From NCBI RefSeq assembly GCF_001591965.1, contig NZ_BCVX01000005.1, positions 124,001 through 188,000 of the forward strand: a DNA stretch of 64,000 nucleotides. Reading direction: 5' to 3'. The DNA comes from Lysinibacillus odysseyi 34hs-1 = NBRC 100172. Its GTDB lineage: Bacteria > Bacillota > Bacilli > Bacillales_A > Planococcaceae. The notes below the pieces were generated by a model, which saw only the letters and a list, made by a program, of their open reading frames with translations, had not been told where the DNA came from and made no database searches. Below, piece after piece: positions 9,884-19,492 of the stretch. The translations under genes and the position numbers were made by a program. How positions within the stretch are numbered: position 1 is the stretch's first letter; each line of letters opens with the position of its first letter.

Positions 9884-10897
9884 TTACCGCAACTCGTCAA
9901 TTTCTGCCTTCTTCATGCGGATCATGAGCTCATCAACAGCCTGCTTTGGCTCCTTGTCGTTGAATAACACTTCATAGAGAGCTGTTGTAAGCGGCATTGG
10001 CACATCATGCTTCTGAGCTAGTTGATAAGCTGCTTTCGTCGTACGTACGCCTTCAACAACCATCCCCATCTGCTCCAATACCTCGTTTAGCTTCAGGCCT
10101 TTCCCGAGCATATTACCAGCTCGCCAGTTCCTGGAGTGCACACTTGTACATGTAACGATCAAGTCGCCCATACCCGTCAGCCCTGCAAACGTAAATGGGT
10201 TTCCGCCCATTTTGACGCCAAGACGTGTAATTTCAGCAAGGCCCCGCGTAATAAGCGCCGCTTTTGCATTATCTCCATACGATAAACCATCAGTTATACC
10301 GGCTGCAAGCGCGATAACGTTTTTTAGTGCCCCGCCGATTTCTACACCGATTACATCATCGTTCGTATAAACACGGAAATACTGGCTCATGAATAAATCT
10401 TGCACTTTTTCCGCCGCTGCAAGTGACTCTGAAGCTGCCGTTACTGTTGTCGGGTGCTGCAGCACAACTTCCTCTGCATGAGAAGGTCCGGATAGCACAA
10501 CAATTTCTTCGATTTGCTCCGGTTTCATGCTTTCCTTCATCAACTCGGAAATACGCAGCAAGGAATCAGGTTCAATTCCCTTCGACACATGAACAAATAG
10601 CTTCGGTTCCGTCAACAGCTTCGACAGCTCGCCGCACACTTCCCGTATCGCCTTTGTCGGCACTGCCACTACAATAGTCTTTCCGTGCTTTGTAGCCTCC
10701 TCCAAGGACGCTGTAGCACGTAAATTAGCCGGCAGCACTGTACTCGGCAAATATTTTTTATTTGTATGTTCATTGTTAATTTCATCTGCTTGATCCTGGC
10801 GGTGTGTCCATAAAAGCGTGTCATGGCCATTTTCAGCCAGTACAATAGCCAGCGCTGTTCCCCAGGATCCAGCCCCTAGTACCGTTACTTGTTCCAT
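9884..10897 (-). CDS. gpsA: Glycerol-3-phosphate dehydrogenase [NAD(P)+]
   Basis: Reduces dihydroxyacetone phosphate to sn-glycerol-3-phosphate, the backbone of membrane phospholipids. The 337-aa protein has the N-terminal nucleotide-binding motif [12 protein letters not shown] (about residues 5-16), the substrate motif [16 protein letters not shown] with the catalytic lysine near residue 190, and [12 protein letters not shown]. The ribosome binding site is AAGGGGGAG before the ATG at 10897. It is 20 bases downstream of der, so the two are probably cotranscribed, as in B. subtilis. Confidence 0.97.
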   Translation of the reverse strand: MEQVTVLGAGSWGTALAIVLAENGHDTLLWTHRQDQADEINNEHTNKKYLPSTVLPANLRATASLEEATKHGKTIVVAVPTKAIREVCGELSKLLTEPKLFVHVSKGIEPDSLLRISELMKESMKPEQIEEIVVLSGPSHAEEVVLQHPTTVTAASESLAAAEKVQDLFMSQYFRVYTNDDVIGVEIGGALKNVIALAAGITDGLSYGDNAKAALITRGLAEITRLGVKMGGNPFTFAGLTGMGDLIVTCTSVHSRNWRAGNMLGKGLKLNEVLEQMGMVVEGVRTTKAAYQLAQKHDVPMPLTTALYEVLFNDKEPKQAVDELMIRMKKAEIDELR

Positions 10898-10917
10898 CCA
10901 ATCTCCCCCTTACCGAA

Positions 10918-12228
10918 TTAATCACGCGCACGTGTAATTAAACGAATTGGAGTTCCCTCAAAGTCAAATGTCTCACGGATACGGTTCTCTAAGAAACGCT
11001 CATAAGAGAAGTGCATCAGCTCCGGATCATTGACAAATACAACAAATGTTGGCGGTTTGATCGCAACCTGTGTCGCATAATAAATACGTAGACGGCGTCC
11101 TTTGTCGGCTGGAGCCGGATTACGGGCTACCGCATCTTCAATCACTTCGTTTAAGATAGAAGACTGGATACGCATCGCATGGTTTTCACTAACCCGCTGA
11201 ATCACCGGCAAAATCTGGTGAACACGCTGCTTCGTTTTCGCTGATACAAAGACAAGCGGTGCATAATCAAGGAATAAGAAGTGCTCGCGGATTTGCTGTG
11301 TATAGAAATTCATTGTTTTCTCGTCTTTTTCAATGGCATCCCATTTATTCACGACAATCACAATCGCTTTTCCGGCCTCATGGGCATATCCTGCAATTTT
11401 TTTGTCCTGCTCCTGAATACCCTCATCTGCATTTAGCACGACCAATACAACATCTGAACGTTCAATCGCTCGTAGTGCACGTAATACGGAATACTTCTCC
11501 GTCGTTTCGTACACTTTTCCTTTTTTACGCATCCCTGCTGTATCAATAATCACATACTCCTGGTCTTCATACGTATATGGTGTATCGATCGCATCACGCG
11601 TTGTGCCGGCGATATCAGACACGATGACGCGGTCCTGACCTAGGAATGCATTTACTAAAGAGGATTTGCCTACATTTGGTCGGCCGATTAAAGAGAACTT
11701 GATGACATCTTCATCATATTGTGCTTCATCCTCTTTCGGGAAATGCTTTGCACACTCGTCCAATAAATCCCCAAGCCCAATACCGTGCGAGCCTGAAATC
11801 GGGAACGGATCGCCAAAGCCAAGTGAATAAAAATCATAAATCATTTCACGCATGTCCGGGTTGTCAATTTTATTAACGGCTAATACAACCGGTTTCTTTG
11901 TTTTATATAAAATCTTGGCAACCTGCTCATCAGCAGCTGTTACACCTTCACGGCCGTTTGTCATAAAGATAATGACATCCGCTTCATCAATGGCAATTTC
12001 AGCCTGTTGGCGGATCTGTTCTAAAAACGGTTCGTCCCCGATTTCAATCCCGCCTGTATCAATAATGTTGAATTCATGTGCTAACCAATCTGCCGAACTA
12101 TAAATACGGTCGCGTGTTACGCCTGGAATATCTTCCACGATCGATACACGCTCTCCAACAATACGGTTGAAAATTGTCGATTTACCTACGTTCGGACGAC
12201 CAACGATGGCGATTACTGGTTTTGTCAT
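10918..12228 (-). CDS. der: Ribosome biogenesis GTPase Der (EngA)
   Basis: Essential GTPase with two tandem G domains that acts in assembly of the 50S ribosomal subunit. The 436-aa protein has GRPNVGKST in the first G domain (about residues 10-18) with DTGG and NKID, and GRPNVGKSS in the second (about residues 183-191) with DTAGMRKK and NKWD, then the C-terminal KH-like domain ending RLITRARD. The ribosome binding site is GGAAGGATG. Order der-gpsA is conserved in Bacilli. Confidence 0.98.
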   Translation of the reverse strand: MTKPVIAIVGRPNVGKSTIFNRIVGERVSIVEDIPGVTRDRIYSSADWLAHEFNIIDTGGIEIGDEPFLEQIRQQAEIAIDEADVIIFMTNGREGVTAADEQVAKILYKTKKPVVLAVNKIDNPDMREMIYDFYSLGFGDPFPISGSHGIGLGDLLDECAKHFPKEDEAQYDEDVIKFSLIGRPNVGKSSLVNAFLGQDRVIVSDIAGTTRDAIDTPYTYEDQEYVIIDTAGMRKKGKVYETTEKYSVLRALRAIERSDVVLVVLNADEGIQEQDKKIAGYAHEAGKAIVIVVNKWDAIEKDEKTMNFYTQQIREHFLFLDYAPLVFVSAKTKQRVHQILPVIQRVSENHAMRIQSSILNEVIEDAVARNPAPADKGRRLRIYYATQVAIKPPTFVVFVNDPELMHFSYERFLENRIRETFDFEGTPIRLITRARD

Positions 12229-12452
12229 CTGTTATCATCCTTCCAAACTTCTTCTCAAATGTGTATTATACATCAATCTTGACAGTATAGCATGTTTTCA
12301 CAACATTCAAAACCGCTTCCGTTATTTATTATCATACCCTTTCCCTGCACATTTTAAAGAAAGCCTTCCACTGCCGCCTTGCTTTTGTCTCCTCGGTTTG
12401 GCTGACGGGTGTTTGCAAGTATCCTACATCAGAAACCTTCATAAAAAGACGA

Positions 12453-12484
12453 AAAAGCAAAGTCATAAAACGACTTTGCCTTTT
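12453..12484 (-). terminator. Terminator of ypfD
   Basis: AAAAGCAAAGTC pairs with GACTTTGCCTTTT (one bulged C), and on the minus strand the stem runs into TTTTTCGTCTTTTT. It lies about 35 bases beyond the ypfD stop. Confidence 0.85.
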
Positions 12485-12518
12485 CATGAAACAGACGTAA
12501 TCTGTTACAATTTACTGC

Positions 12519-13664
12519 TTACTTTTCAGTAAATTTCTTCAACTGATCGCCAATCACATCACTGAATGAGAAGCCCGTATTCTCTTCCGGAAGTTCGTAG
12601 TCGAACTCCTCTTCTTTATCAGGGTTTTCTATCAAGTCTTTAATATTCAATGACAGGCGGCGTTCCGCTTCATTAACATCAAGCACCTTTACTTGTACTT
12701 CCTGGCCTTCTTTCAGCGCCTCATGCGGTGTATTGATATGCTTGTGGGAAATTTGTGAAATGTGTACGAGCCCTTCGATACCTGGGAACACTTCTACAAA
12801 AGCACCAAATGATACAAGGCGTTTTACTTTACCAGTTAAAATTGAACCTTTGGCAGCTTTTTCTTCCACACCCGCCCATGGTCCAGGGAGTGTTTCTTTA
12901 ATAGACAGGGCGATTCTTTCATTATCATGATCGACTGAAAGTACCTTTACCTTCACTTCTTGTCCTTCTGAAAGTACAGTTGATACGTCATCAATATGCT
13001 CATGTGCTACTTGGGAGATATGCACAAGGCCGTCGATTCCGCCAAGATCCACAAAAGCACCGAAACTTGCCAGGCGCTGTACCTTGCCATCCAGAACATC
13101 GCCTTCTTTAATATTATGGATGACTTCCTGTTTCTTCGAAGCCTTCTCTTCTTCCACAACAGCGCGGTGAGAGAGAATAAGGCGGCCCTTTTCCTTATCA
13201 AGCTCTGTAATTTTAAAGCTCATTGTTTTCCCTTTATAGTCTTCAAAGTCCTCTACAAAGTAATCTTCGACTAATGATGCAGGAACGAAGCCACGCACGC
13301 CTAAATCAACGACTAAGCCGCCCTTCACTACATCCTTCACCTCAGCTTCGAATACCTCACCTGATTCATATTTCTGAATAAGGTCATCCCATGCCTTTAA
13401 CGCATCTACTTTGCGTTTTGACAGCACGAAGTTCTCTTCTTCCACCTTAGTGATCATTAGTTCTAGTGTATCACCCACCGATACAGCATCAGAAGCCTTT
13501 TCGATGTGTAAGCTTGATAGTTCGCTAATTGGGACAATCCCATCGAATGGAGCACCTTCTATAGTAACTGTTACTGATTTTTCATCTACCTGCTCAGCAA
13601 CACCCTTTACGATATCTCCTTCTTGAAATCCTTCGTTTACACTTAAGTTCATTTCTTCAGACAT
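12519..13664 (-). CDS. ypfD: Ribosomal protein S1 homologue with four S1 domains
   Basis: RNA-binding protein related to ribosomal protein S1; low-GC Gram-positives carry this shorter form with four S1 repeats. Each repeat is visible by its start (EGDIVKG, SGEVFEAEVKDV, EGDVLDGKVQRL, KGSILTGKVKRL) and by FGAFVDLGGIDGLVHISQ and FGAFVEVFPGIEGLVHISQ in repeats three and four. The frame is open to 13724, but the ATG at 13664 (MSEEMNLSV) has AAGGAGGG at good spacing and gives 381 aa, as in B. subtilis YpfD. It lies downstream of cmk, as in many bacteria. Confidence 0.95.
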   Translation of the reverse strand: MSEEMNLSVNEGFQEGDIVKGVAEQVDEKSVTVTIEGAPFDGIVPISELSSLHIEKASDAVSVGDTLELMITKVEEENFVLSKRKVDALKAWDDLIQKYESGEVFEAEVKDVVKGGLVVDLGVRGFVPASLVEDYFVEDFEDYKGKTMSFKITELDKEKGRLILSHRAVVEEEKASKKQEVIHNIKEGDVLDGKVQRLASFGAFVDLGGIDGLVHISQVAHEHIDDVSTVLSEGQEVKVKVLSVDHDNERIALSIKETLPGPWAGVEEKAAKGSILTGKVKRLVSFGAFVEVFPGIEGLVHISQISHKHINTPHEALKEGQEVQVKVLDVNEAERRLSLNIKDLIENPDKEEEFDYELPEENTGFSFSDVIGDQLKKFTEK

Positions 13665-13926
13665 ATGTAACCCTCCTTCGCATCTTCCACTTTTTATTTT
13701 ATTCGAAAATAAATATAAAAACAAAAAATTTCCCTTTTTTTCAGAAATTTCATGTAATCGATGGGAAAAACTCTATTTTTCTTGCCTTTTTAAACGCATA
13801 GGTCGCCGGAAATCCTACATTTGCCTACTAAAATGTACGGGGGAAAACCTTAACGGCCAATTGCGTAAGCTGCTATCTATTTACACATTACCCAAACAAA
13901 ATAATTTCATGCTTATTTTCGAGAGA

Positions 13927-14601
13927 TTATGCTATTTTTTCTTTCGCTAATTTTAAAATGGCTTCAGCAGCTGCGTCAATTGATAGCTGAGTCGTATCCA
14001 AATACATTGCATCCTCTGCTTGAATAAGGGGAGATGCTTCCCGTTCGCTGTCCTTTTTATCGCGCAGGGCAATTTCTTCTATCAGACTTTCAATGGATGA
14101 TGGGATACCCCGTTTTTCATTATCCAATTGGCGTCGGCGTGCACGCTCCTCTACAGAAGCTGACATGAAGATTTTCAGCTCTGCATTTGGCAATACATGC
14201 GTCCCGATATCTCTTCCGTCCATTACAACCCCGCCTTGTTCGGCAAGCTGCTGCTGCATCGCTACAAGAATCTCCCGGATATTCGCATAAGCCGCCACCT
14301 GGGAAACGTTCGCTGTCACTTCATTTGAGCGGATAGGCGCCGACACGTTCTCGCCATCAACAAAGACAAGTTGTCCTTCCTGTGAAGGCTGCAGCCGAAT
14401 CTCTGTCGCGCGGAGCATTTTTTCAAGAGCCTGCGCGTCTTCTAATTGTATGCCTGTACAAAGTGCTTTATACGTTACGGCGCGATACATCGCCCCCGTA
14501 TCGATATACGTATAGCCTAATTTTTCTGCTACAATTTTTGCGATCGTGCTTTTCCCCGCTCCAGCCGGACCGTCAATCGCAATTTGAATATTCTTTGCCA
14601 T
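13927..14601 (-). CDS. cmk: Cytidylate kinase
   Basis: Phosphorylates CMP and dCMP with ATP in pyrimidine salvage and nucleic acid turnover. The 224-aa protein starts MAKNIQIAIDGPAGAGKSTIAK, with the P-loop GPAGAGKST, followed by YIDTGAMYRAVT, and GRDIGTHVLPNAELKIFM in the middle. The LID region (ERARRRQLD) is also visible. It is upstream of ypfD with a 262-base gap that may hold a separate ypfD promoter. B. subtilis has the small ypfB gene between motI and cmk; I see none here. Confidence 0.97.
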   Translation of the reverse strand: MAKNIQIAIDGPAGAGKSTIAKIVAEKLGYTYIDTGAMYRAVTYKALCTGIQLEDAQALEKMLRATEIRLQPSQEGQLVFVDGENVSAPIRSNEVTANVSQVAAYANIREILVAMQQQLAEQGGVVMDGRDIGTHVLPNAELKIFMSASVEERARRRQLDNEKRGIPSSIESLIEEIALRDKKDSEREASPLIQAEDAMYLDTTQLSIDAAAEAILKLAKEKIA

Positions 14602-14816
14602 AAATAATCCCTACTTTCCTTCCCCATTGTACCATATTCCTTCAAAATTTGACCTGTCTGAACGATGGATGTACGGACCATTTGTTTTCTAAATTCACCT
14701 TTTTGATTTCCATGCTGTTTAGAGTCCCATTATCCACATAGTGCAAGCAAAAAATACTTCTGAACCTATACTTTTTATTGTTTTAACAGTTCCCGTGCAA
14801 CAAATGTAATAAAAAA

Positions 14817-14834
14817 GCCACCGTTTCCGGTGGC
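14817..14834 (-). terminator. Terminator of motI
   Basis: A compact stem GCCACCG/CGGTGGC with a four-base loop ends one base before the stop codon of motI and is followed on the minus strand by TTTTTTATTA. Confidence 0.85.
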
Positions 14835-14835
14835 C

Positions 14836-15492
14836 TCAAACTGGTGTATTCATTTCTTTCTTGCGGATGTGCAGCTGGCGCTCAAAGCAAAAGCGTACAA
14901 TATACTGCTTATCCAGATCATCTGTATCTTTAAACTGCATGGAGGCATAGCGCTGGCCATTCCGTTCGAAAATACTGATGACACTAGCATCAGTGATTAC
15001 ATAGCGCATATCGCCGTTCAAATACGGCAGGACGATTGTCAGCTGAACGACATCTCCTTCTTTAAATGTGACAGATTGGTTTATATGCAGCAATATTCCT
15101 CCTGCACTTATATCAGCGCTTACAAATTGATTATAGCGCTCTTCATGCCCTACAGCGATATCCACGGCTGTTTCTACCCGTACATATTCCCTGCGCTGAA
15201 TTTTAATAAATTCATCCTCGGGTGGAACTTTCAGCATAATCATAGGGATATTTCCCTTTTTACGCCCAAGCACTTCTGTATTGAAGGCAAAGCTCTGCTT
15301 GGCCTCTGTGTGAAAGGTAGCCCGGAATTGTGCGCCGTCTACTAAGAAAGCCGTTCTTTTTGTCTCCGTATTTACAGGATAATCGATGTAGATGGCATGC
15401 TCATTCTGCTCTACAACCTTACATCGCAGCTTTTCAACACTATCTGTATACGTAGGCTCCAATATCAACATTGTCCCGATTTTTAGTTCCAT
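14836..15492 (-). CDS. motI: PilZ-domain flagellar brake protein (c-di-GMP receptor)
   Basis: YpfA/MotI-type protein: an N-terminal YcgR-like domain followed by a PilZ domain. When bound to cyclic di-GMP it inhibits flagellar rotation. The c-di-GMP binding arginines are in QRREYVRVET (about residues 100-110) and the second motif is ADISAGG (about residues 125-131). The chosen ATG at 15492 (MELKIGTML) follows GAGGGG at good spacing; an in-frame ATG at 15510 has none. The gene lies between ypeB and cmk, as ypfA does in B. subtilis. Confidence 0.92.
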   Translation of the reverse strand: MELKIGTMLILEPTYTDSVEKLRCKVVEQNEHAIYIDYPVNTETKRTAFLVDGAQFRATFHTEAKQSFAFNTEVLGRKKGNIPMIMLKVPPEDEFIKIQRREYVRVETAVDIAVGHEERYNQFVSADISAGGILLHINQSVTFKEGDVVQLTIVLPYLNGDMRYVITDASVISIFERNGQRYASMQFKDTDDLDKQYIVRFCFERQLHIRKKEMNTPV

Positions 15493-15573
15493 GTAGTTCC
15501 CCTCAACCATCGTTTAGTAGTTCTATTATGTCATGGATTTGGTATTTTTTCTAGATATAGAGGGAATTTTTCA

Positions 15574-16821
15574 TCAGACTAATTGCTCAATCTGGACGAC
15601 TTTATGGGTATTCGCGTCTATTAATACCCGGAAGGTTTCGTTCTGCTCATGATCTAATCTAGCAATCACTTCATAACAAAGCACTAATTCACGGCCTGTA
15701 TTTTCCGCGTATACAAGTTTTGTCTCCTCAACATTTACACCATCAGCAAAATAATTTTCCATAGCAAGCTCTACCGGTGTTGTATCAGGGAGATTTTCTT
15801 TTTGTATATATTCCATCGCATTGAGCCCTAATAGCTCGCCTGTATCTTTTGCAAGCTTCAACTGGATGCTGTCCGGATAAACAATTGCGTCTCCTGATTT
15901 ACGTGAGAAGACAAAGTGCCATGCTTCATGGTTTTCCCTTGCTTCTACATAGACAGCATCCGTATATCCAGCCTTCTGTAAAAAGCTAGTAGCCATCTCA
16001 CGTGCCTGCTGCTGTGTCACTTGCGGGTCATTCGCCGGTCGTTCCAGTAAGAACGAAAGGATATGGCCGCCTTTTTTCGTAATATCAGCATAGCCTAAAC
16101 GCGAGCCGCGCGCGAATTGAATATGATAGAACGGATAGGCTGCATCATCTGCATTCATGGATACGGTTACCGTTGCTCCGTCAGTCGACGGGAATAACTC
16201 ACGCATCTTTTGCAATGCCTCATCCTTCGTCACTTCCTTATCCGTTAAATGGACAAGATCTCGTTTCTTCTCATAATCTGATTCGCTGGCAGTCAGGGGG
16301 AAATCAGTCTCCTGGTAGCTCTTCAAGTTGGCCGAGACCGTCTGGAATGGAGATTTTTCTTCTAACAGCCCATCTGCCCATGTGTCATAATTGCTGCCCG
16401 TCGAGAAAAATCTTGCCGTGGCAACATTCCATTCTTCCTTCAGACTATTCATATTTTGGGCGATAGCTTGCCAGTCCCCTTGTGTACCGCTCTTTGCCTG
16501 ATCTCCCATCCGTCCGAGGTAACTCATCATATCATTGGCTACTCCATTATGAATTGGAAGCTTCCCGATAGAATTGCGCAAGTCGTTACTGATTCGCCAA
16601 ATCGACTGCATCTCGTTGTCCCGCGCCTCACCATCCTCAAAAAGCTGCGCTTGATTGATAGCCTGCGACAGCTGGGTCATTTTAGCGGAGGCAGCCGCCA
16701 TTTCATTCGTATAATAAGCATGCATCGATTGCTTTAGCTCATTGTTTTGTTTCGTTAGATCTACCGCATAAAGCAGCACTGCAACCAATAATATCCCAAC
16801 TAAATATAAACTATTTTTCAT
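15574..16821 (-). CDS. ypeB: Germination protein YpeB
   Basis: Spore inner-membrane protein needed for SleB stability and localisation. It begins with one membrane helix (NSLYLVGILLVAVLLYAVDL), then a long helical part, then repeated PepSY domains (about residues 200-410, for example ARGSRLGYADITKKGGHILSF). At 415 aa it is somewhat shorter than the roughly 450 aa of B. subtilis YpeB. Two ATG codons are adjacent at 16824 and 16821; the second is better spaced from AGAGGTGG. It follows sleB with a 9-base gap, so the two form a bicistronic operon, normally forespore-specific (sigma G). Confidence 0.93.
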   Translation of the reverse strand: MKNSLYLVGILLVAVLLYAVDLTKQNNELKQSMHAYYTNEMAAASAKMTQLSQAINQAQLFEDGEARDNEMQSIWRISNDLRNSIGKLPIHNGVANDMMSYLGRMGDQAKSGTQGDWQAIAQNMNSLKEEWNVATARFFSTGSNYDTWADGLLEEKSPFQTVSANLKSYQETDFPLTASESDYEKKRDLVHLTDKEVTKDEALQKMRELFPSTDGATVTVSMNADDAAYPFYHIQFARGSRLGYADITKKGGHILSFLLERPANDPQVTQQQAREMATSFLQKAGYTDAVYVEARENHEAWHFVFSRKSGDAIVYPDSIQLKLAKDTGELLGLNAMEYIQKENLPDTTPVELAMENYFADGVNVEETKLVYAENTGRELVLCYEVIARLDHEQNETFRVLIDANTHKVVQIEQLV

Positions 16822-16830
16822 CATCCACCT

Positions 16831-17607
16831 CTAGTAGCAGAAAATATGCTCACCTATCTGTTTTATTTGTGGCCGTGACCAAATCCACGGACTTGTAGCT
16901 GTTTCCGGGTTGAAATAGTATAATGCGTTTTCAGATGGGTCCCAACCGTTCATAGCATCTAAAACAGCCTGCTTCGCACGATCATTGGGCTCCAGCCAAA
17001 TCTGCCCGTCCGCAACCGCTGTAAATGCCCGCGGCTGGAAGATAATTTCTGAAATTGTGTTCGGGAACTCATTGGATTCCAGTCGGTTTAAGATGACTGC
17101 TGCGACAGCTACCTGCCCCTCATACGGCTCTCCACGTGCTTCTCCGTATACAGCATTGGCCATTAGCTGCAAGTCCTGTTCGGAATATTTGCCCGGCAGT
17201 TGGACCTGGCTATTCTTTGTTCCCTGCTTCACCTGCTGTTCTAGCGGAATACCACCATAATAAGTGAAGCGTCTTCCCTTATTGATTTGTTCCATTACCC
17301 ATGCCCTGTCATAGTCAGTGTTGTTAACAAGTGCCTTCTTTGTACCAGTTCCTGCCACGCCGTCAACCTTCAGCCCATAATCAGACTGGAAGTTTCTCAA
17401 TGCCCAGTACGTGCCGTAGCCAAAGACGCCATCAATATTGCCATCGTAATATCCGATATACTGCAGCCTCGCCTGTAATTCAATGACATCATCACCAAAC
17501 GCTCCCCGCTCCACAACCTGGGAGGAAAAAGCATTTGCTTGCAATGGGATGAATGAAATGATCAATAAATACACAACCAAAATTGATGATGACCATTTTT
17601 TTATCAT
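16831..17607 (-). CDS. sleB: Spore cortex-lytic enzyme SleB
   Basis: Lytic transglycosylase that degrades cortex peptidoglycan during germination. The 258-aa protein has a signal peptide ending LQANAFS (about residue 25), a PG_binding_1 domain (GDDVIELQARLQYIGYYDG to VDGVAGTGTKKAL, about residues 38-95), and a C-terminal hydrolase_2 domain starting LMANAVYGEARGEPYEGQVAVAAVILNR in segments, where the glutamate in YGEARGEP is catalytic. The ribosome binding site is AAAAAGGAGTG. It is coupled with ypeB just downstream. Confidence 0.96.
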   Translation of the reverse strand: MIKKWSSSILVVYLLIISFIPLQANAFSSQVVERGAFGDDVIELQARLQYIGYYDGNIDGVFGYGTYWALRNFQSDYGLKVDGVAGTGTKKALVNNTDYDRAWVMEQINKGRRFTYYGGIPLEQQVKQGTKNSQVQLPGKYSEQDLQLMANAVYGEARGEPYEGQVAVAAVILNRLESNEFPNTISEIIFQPRAFTAVADGQIWLEPNDRAKQAVLDAMNGWDPSENALYYFNPETATSPWIWSRPQIKQIGEHIFCY

Positions 17608-17667
17608 CGCGAATCACTCCTTTTTACGTAGGATGGAAAAACAGCCACTTTTTATACACAAAAAAAA

Positions 17668-17698
17668 GCTTTTGTACACGAAAATTGTGAACAAAAGC
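17668..17698 (-). terminator. Terminator of prsW
   Basis: GCTTTTGTACAC pairs with GTGAACAAAAGC (one mismatch), and the minus strand continues with eight T residues. It lies four bases after the prsW stop at 17702. Confidence 0.85.
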
Positions 17699-17701
17699 CA
17701 T

Positions 17702-18376
17702 TTATATTTTATTATTTTCATATAGATGCTGAACAAGATGTCGATGTGCCTGTTTCACCTTACGCAAGCCAAACCACCATAAAAACAACATAAACGGCAG
17801 CATCAAGTAAATGAGATGGCCCTTCAGCGTTAAAATTGTGTTATAACTAAGATGTAGGAGAACAGGTGCAAGAAATGCAAGTATCAGGTATTCTAGCTGT
17901 TTATTATCCTTTGAAAATTTGCTTTTCCCAAAATAATAGCCCATGACCACGCCGAACAGCGCATGACTTGATACAGGAAGGATCGCACGCAAAAAGGCCG
18001 TATCGATTCCGAATGATAAGAGATAGAGAACATTTTCAACGCTGGCAAACCCAAGGGAAACGGCTGCACCATATAAAATCCCATCATATGGGTCATCAAA
18101 TTCTACGTGACGCAATATGGCGACAAAGATGACAAACCATTTGAAAAATTCTTCGATCGAACTCGCAAAAATAACATCCGATAAAAAAGGATTTGAGAAG
18201 GTCCCTTCCTCCTCTGACACATATTGGATGAACATGATCGGGAAAGTAATGATAGCACCGTAGATGAAGGTGTGAAGAAGAGTTCTTCGGGGCTCCGTGG
18301 ACATCTGGTTCCGCAGATAAAAATAGCTGAGAAGGGCCAGACCTGGTGCAATACCTGCTGATATTAAAATGAACAT
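17702..18376 (-). CDS. prsW: Membrane protease PrsW
   Basis: Multi-pass membrane metalloprotease of the CPBP superfamily that performs the first cleavage of anti-sigma factor RsiW in B. subtilis. The 224-aa protein has about seven hydrophobic segments, the family motif SSIEEFFKWFV with the two adjacent glutamates (about residues 72-82), SVENVLYL, and PVSSHALFGVVMGY with the conserved histidine. The ribosome binding site is GGAAGGAGGG. It sits upstream of sleB, as ypdC does in B. subtilis. An ECF sigma/anti-sigma pair occurs at 34-35.5 kb, but a link is only speculation. Confidence 0.93.
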   Translation of the reverse strand: MFILISAGIAPGLALLSYFYLRNQMSTEPRRTLLHTFIYGAIITFPIMFIQYVSEEEGTFSNPFLSDVIFASSIEEFFKWFVIFVAILRHVEFDDPYDGILYGAAVSLGFASVENVLYLLSFGIDTAFLRAILPVSSHALFGVVMGYYFGKSKFSKDNKQLEYLILAFLAPVLLHLSYNTILTLKGHLIYLMLPFMLFLWWFGLRKVKQAHRHLVQHLYENNKI

Positions 18377-18464
18377 GTCTAGTACCCTCCTTCCATTCTG
18401 AAAAAAATTTCCCTTTTATTATAGCAAAAACATCTACAAGAAAGTGTAAACAGGAGGTTTTCTT

Positions 18465-19433
18465 ATGAAAAAAAATATTCTGCTCATCCATACAGGCGGT
18501 ACAATTTCAATGAAAATGGGAGAAGAAGGAGCGGTATTAGTTAACGAGCGCAACCCGCTCATTGGCGCAAAAGAAACGCTGGCAGGCTATGCTAATATAG
18601 TAGAAATCGAAGCGTTCAATCTTCCTTCCCCACACATTACGCCAAAAGAGATGCTTACATTACGAAATTTAATTATCGAACAGACACAATTATACGCAAT
18701 AGATGGTGTCGTTATTACCCACGGAACAGATACTTTGGAGGAAACAGCCTATTTTCTAGATTTAACAACCCGCTTCGACTTCCCGATTGTCCTAACAGGA
18801 GCAATGCGGTCTTCCAATGAACTCGGTGCGGACGGTGTATATAATTTAATCGAGGCTATTCGCGTCGCATGTGATAATAAAGCACGTGACAAAGGGGTTC
18901 TTGTTGTCATGAATGATGAAATTCATCAGGCGTTCAACATCACGAAAACTTCGACTTCCAGTGTTAATACATTCCAAAGCCCGCAATACGGCCCAATCGG
19001 ATTAGTAACAAAAAAAGCGGTTCATATCCAGCAGCAGCCTGTCCGCAGACAGTATGTTCCGCTTGAAGAGGTCTCAAAGCGTGTGGCACTCCTGAAGGTA
19101 TACGCCGGGATGGAGGCTGATATCCTGGAAGCCGTCATGGCATCCGGCTATGACGGGCTTGTGCTGGAAGGACTTGGTCAAGGAAATGTTCCGCCGGCAG
19201 TATCAAAAGTAATTGAGAAACTTGTGGCCAATAATATTCCGGTCGTTCTCGTATCGCGCTGCTTTAATGGTATTGCAGAGGGAGTATACGGATATGATGG
19301 CGGCGGAAAGCAATTAGAGGATATGGGTGTCATTTTTGCGAATGGCATCAACGGCCAAAAAGCCCGCCTCAAGCTGCTCATCGGCATCAACCAGGCTCAT
19401 AAGCCAATCGACTTAAAGGTATTTTTTGCGTAA
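18465..19433 (+). CDS. ansA: Asparaginase (type I, cytoplasmic)
   Basis: Hydrolyses L-asparagine to aspartate and ammonia. The 322-aa protein has both catalytic threonine motifs: IHTGGTISM (about residues 7-15) and THGTDTLEETA (about residues 84-94), as well as LTGAMRSSNELGADG. No signal peptide is present, which fits the cytoplasmic type. The ribosome binding site is CAGGAGG before the ATG at 18465. It is transcribed away from prsW and is followed 59 bases later by an acyltransferase gene in the same direction. Confidence 0.95.
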   Translation: MKKNILLIHTGGTISMKMGEEGAVLVNERNPLIGAKETLAGYANIVEIEAFNLPSPHITPKEMLTLRNLIIEQTQLYAIDGVVITHGTDTLEETAYFLDLTTRFDFPIVLTGAMRSSNELGADGVYNLIEAIRVACDNKARDKGVLVVMNDEIHQAFNITKTSTSSVNTFQSPQYGPIGLVTKKAVHIQQQPVRRQYVPLEEVSKRVALLKVYAGMEADILEAVMASGYDGLVLEGLGQGNVPPAVSKVIEKLVANNIPVVLVSRCFNGIAEGVYGYDGGGKQLEDMGVIFANGINGQKARLKLLIGINQAHKPIDLKVFFA

Positions 19434-19492
19434 TATATACTTCCAAATGGTTTCATACTAAACTAATCCTTATCAATTAGAAGAGGTGCTGT

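Noticed and set aside
14602-14816. Search for the small ypfB gene expected between motI and cmk.
   Set aside because: No open frame with a start and ribosome binding site was found in the gap.
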